A program made the translations under genes and the position numbers. Shown one piece after another: positions 63,506 to 64,000 of a DNA stretch of 64,000 nt. This stretch comes from Planctomycetes bacterium ADurb.Bin069 (GTDB lineage Bacteria > Planctomycetota > UBA8108 > UBA8890 > UBA8898). The notes below the pieces were generated by a model. That model had not been told where the DNA came from. It searched no databases and saw only the letters and a list, made by a program, of their open reading frames with translations. The stretch's first letter is position 1. Every line of letters begins with the position of its first letter. The DNA lies in NCBI GenBank assembly GCA_002070955.1, contig MWEK01000024.1, positions 1 through 64,000 of the forward strand, in the 5' to 3' direction.

Positions 63506-63939
63506 GGCCGCGCCTTCTCCGCCGTCGCCTTGAGCACCCGCGCCATTTCCGCGATGGCGATCAGCCGCGTTTCATCGCCCAGCGCGAAGAGTCGCCACCG
63601 CCCACGCTCGAGGCGCAGGCCCAGAACGATCCTCGCCTCCTGCCCCTCGGCGCTGACGGCGGCGAGGGTCACGGTGGCGGTCTCGCCCGCCGTCCGGCTG
63701 TCAACCACCCTGCAGGCCCGGGGCGGCGCGGCGCCCCCCCACCACCAGCACGGATCGAGCGCCATGCACGCCGCGCGCGCCTCATCGGTCATAAGATCGA
63801 GGCAGCGCGCGCTGCCCTGCTCGCCGGCGGCCAGCGCGGCGGCGAAGGCGGCCCCGGCCTGGGCGGGTTCGCCGGCCGGTCCGCGGCAGCCGGCCGCCGC
63901 GATGATCGCGCACGCAGAGATGAACGCCGGGATTCGCAC
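63502..63939 (-). CDS. small lipoprotein
   Basis: 145 aa. GTG start at 63939 with GGAGGAGG just upstream. MRIPAFISACAIIAAAGCRG is a lipoprotein signal with lipobox AAGC. The mature part has a Trp-rich turn (LDPCWWWGG) and a beta-hairpin (ARIVLGLRLERGRWRLFALG), similar to the nuclear-transport-factor-like lipoproteins often called DUF4878-like, but the assignment is tentative. It is the first gene of an operon with the lipid kinase. Confidence 0.8.
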   Translation of the reverse strand: MRIPAFISACAIIAAAGCRGPAGEPAQAGAAFAAALAAGEQGSARCLDLMTDEARAACMALDPCWWWGGAAPPRACRVVDSRTAGETATVTLAAVSAEGQEARIVLGLRLERGRWRLFALGDETRLIAIAEMARVLKATAEKARP

Positions 63940-63987
63940 GAGCCTCCTCCGCCGTCTGATCCTTCTGGGATTCGCCGCGCGAGGCTT

Positions 63988-63993
63988 ATTATG
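63988..63993 (-). promoter_or_regulatory. possible -10 (CATAAT) of lipoprotein-kinase operon
   Basis: CATAAT on the minus strand, 49 bases upstream of the GTG at 63939. The -35 would lie outside the window. Confidence 0.3.
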
Positions 63994-64000
63994 GCCGCCC

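Noticed and set aside
1..64000. CRISPR arrays, insertion sequences, phage genes, attachment sites
   Set aside because: No regularly spaced repeats, transposase or integrase motifs were seen. The two tRNA genes are not flanked by integrase genes or repeated tRNA ends.

Overview
This is a high-GC bacterial window that looks like Planctomycetota or a close relative. Five large secreted proteins end in dockerin-type calcium-binding repeats with a shared Cys/Pro-rich tail. There are also lamin-tail, CotH, LamG/DUF4838, VWA, DUF1573 and carboxypeptidase-regulatory-like proteins, many lipoproteins, and eukaryote-like kinase/sigma-54 regulators. LpxD, a Wza-type polysaccharide export lipoprotein and UDP-glucose dehydrogenase point to a diderm envelope with lipid A and acidic exopolysaccharide. 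No transposase, integrase, phage gene or CRISPR array was seen. The affiliation is inferred from gene content only.

Layout. 1-8.5 kb: a membrane-anchored protein with carboxypeptidase-regulatory-like repeats that runs off the left edge on the minus strand, a membrane-anchored protein of unknown function, then type IIA topoisomerase subunits A and B as an operon. 8.5-14 kb: a 1773-aa lamin-tail/CotH/IPT/dockerin protein. 14-21 kb: an intergenic region with a long inverted repeat, an HNH endonuclease, a dockerin protein, a GH42-like lipoprotein and a YgiT-type zinc finger. 21-28 kb (minus): NFACT-family protein, lipoprotein, lamin-tail/dockerin protein, Trm112-like protein and dual-specificity phosphatase, with a candidate plus-strand ncRNA in one gap. 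28-35.5 kb: two sigma-54 activators, the second a 1902-aa kinase/ATPase/TPR/GAF/AAA+ fusion. 35.6-39.8 kb: polysaccharide export lipoprotein, a helical protein, DUF1573 protein, LpxD and tRNA-Ala(CGC). 39.8-45.4 kb: a lipoprotein whose start overlaps a divergent M1-like metallopeptidase, a LolA-like protein and an AsmA-like protein. 45.7-47.5 kb: ECF sigma factor, anti-sigma factor and a third overlapping gene. 47.5-56 kb: two HEAT/VWA paralogues around a proline-rich membrane protein, tRNA-Arg(CCG), a LamG/DUF4838 protein and a phosphoesterase with a recent tandem duplication. 56-64 kb: FmdB-type zinc ribbon, a secreted PEP/pyruvate-binding dockerin protein, Ugd, an FG-GAP dockerin protein, a DagK-family kinase and a lipoprotein.

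The most interesting points are: the candidate ncRNA at about 25463-25578, with its own promoter, mutually exclusive hairpins and a long terminator; the 1902-aa regulator with degenerate kinase and P-loop motifs; a secreted protein carrying both an ATP-grasp and a phosphohistidine domain; divergent genes whose coding starts overlap by 16 bp; and a recurring TGGTA-type extended -10 promoter. Long antisense open frames are common here because of the GC-rich codon usage and were treated as shadows.
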